Positions 63,138 to 64,000 of a DNA stretch of 64,000 nucleotides are shown here, piece after piece (within the stretch, counting starts at the first letter, position 1; each line of letters starts with the position of its first letter). Position numbers and translations under genes: made by a program. The DNA is taken from positions 828,062 to 892,061 of the forward strand of contig WBMW01000464.1 of NCBI GenBank assembly GCA_013396635.1, read 5' to 3'. The stretch comes from Penelope pileata (Eukaryota; Chordata; Aves; Galliformes; Cracidae). The notes under the pieces were generated by a model. It saw nothing but the letters and a program-made list of their open reading frames with translations. It was not told the DNA's origin and searched no databases.

Positions 63138-64000
63138 TTATCATACTTCTGACACTGTACTTGTTATGGGACTTGGAGTAAAACTGTAGCACAACAATCC
63201 ATTCTGCCTTTTCTTCCCCTAACCAGATTTGTGATGCAAAGCCACAGGTCCTGCTAGAAGTTGCTATGTAAGCAACTGAATCGTTGTCTGGAGGTATTTC
63301 AAGTAAAATATGCTGCTTGTTTTTAAGTGTAAGCTGAGTGGGTCACTTCTGTGGCAGAACCGACAGTCAGTGTGTTGACAGTTCTTGATCCTGTCATGTT
63401 TCCTTGCATTAGTTCCACAAAGGGTTCAGAGACAGACTCATGGAAGCTCTTCATGAAAGGAAGAGGAGAATGTGAAGGGCAGGGAACTGGAAATTACTGT
63501 AGTTAGAATATGTAGAAAGCATCTAGGTTCCTATACCACACCTGTAAGTACAGTATATGAGTAAGACTGTAATTGATGGCTTAAAGAACATAAATACTCT
63601 GTCAACTTCTAGCATTTTTATTTATATGTAGTGCTAAGGAAGTTCGTAGAGTTTCAATTTATTTCAAAGAAGCAAAATAATCTGGTTTAAGAACGAGCAA
63701 TCCAGAATACTAAAGAAATAAGCAAGAGGAACATGATCTATAAAATGCATTCCAAAATTAGCACTGCAGCTTTAGTGAGTTGTCACAATGATCTATATCT
63801 GTAAGTGTTCCTTGTTGATGCACTTGCATTTCCTCAGAATCTGAAGTTTCTTTCAGTGAGTAAAATCGTTTCTGAGGAATCTCATGGAGAAGTTGTGTCA
63901 AGCTGTTACTCTACAACCAGATGATTTTATGATATACTGTTGATCCCACAACTGTGACAGCATTGAAATTATGATATTGGCTGAGAAGCATCACATTTAG
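63138..64000. other. Non-coding DNA to the window end
   Basis: No open frame, RNA gene or repeat recognised. Confidence 0.6.

Noticed and set aside
1..64000. CRISPR arrays, bacterial operons, tRNA, rRNA or snRNA genes
   Set aside because: No regularly spaced repeats, no tRNA T-loop or anticodon arm pattern, and no conserved small-RNA sequence was seen; all features point to a vertebrate nuclear genome.

Overview
The window looks like AT-rich vertebrate nuclear DNA from a bird. The evidence is a set of CR1 LINE fragments whose 3' ends carry the CR1 signature: a conserved GGTCCCTTCCAACC-like stretch followed by two copies of an ATTCTRTG octamer. There are also two copies of an LTR of a type I recognise from avian endogenous retroviruses. 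A galliform is plausible but not proven. A 67-base N run and two isolated Ns mark it as draft assembly. I found no protein-coding exon, RNA gene or CpG-island-like promoter that I can defend. The open frames are short (up to about 130 codons), overlap on both strands, and either resemble nothing I recognise or lie in transposon remnants. The window is best read as intergenic DNA or the inside of a large intron.

Layout. 1-5.2 kb: single-copy DNA with a purine-rich tract and an A-run. 5.2-5.8 kb: a near full-length solo-type LTR, plus strand. 6.7-8.7 kb: a 60-bp CR1 scrap and a compound CR1 in which one 3' tail abuts a second CR1. 8.7-34 kb: a long unannotatable stretch with homopolymers, small tandem repeats, the N gap, and several motif-rich segments that could be conserved non-coding elements. 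34-39 kb: two minus-strand CR1 3' ends. 39-46 kb: more single-copy DNA. 46.5 kb: a truncated minus-strand copy of the same LTR type. 48.0-48.7 kb: the longest contiguous CR1 piece. 56.6-63.1 kb: a CR1-rich stretch with two internally deleted elements in opposite orientation, each joining an ORF2 segment almost directly to a 3' terminus, and two further 3' ends.

No genes here work together. The biological content is a record of CR1 and LTR insertions, later deletions and small tandem duplications, in DNA whose single-copy part may hold regulatory elements that only cross-species alignment could confirm. I saw no sign of an undescribed multi-gene system.
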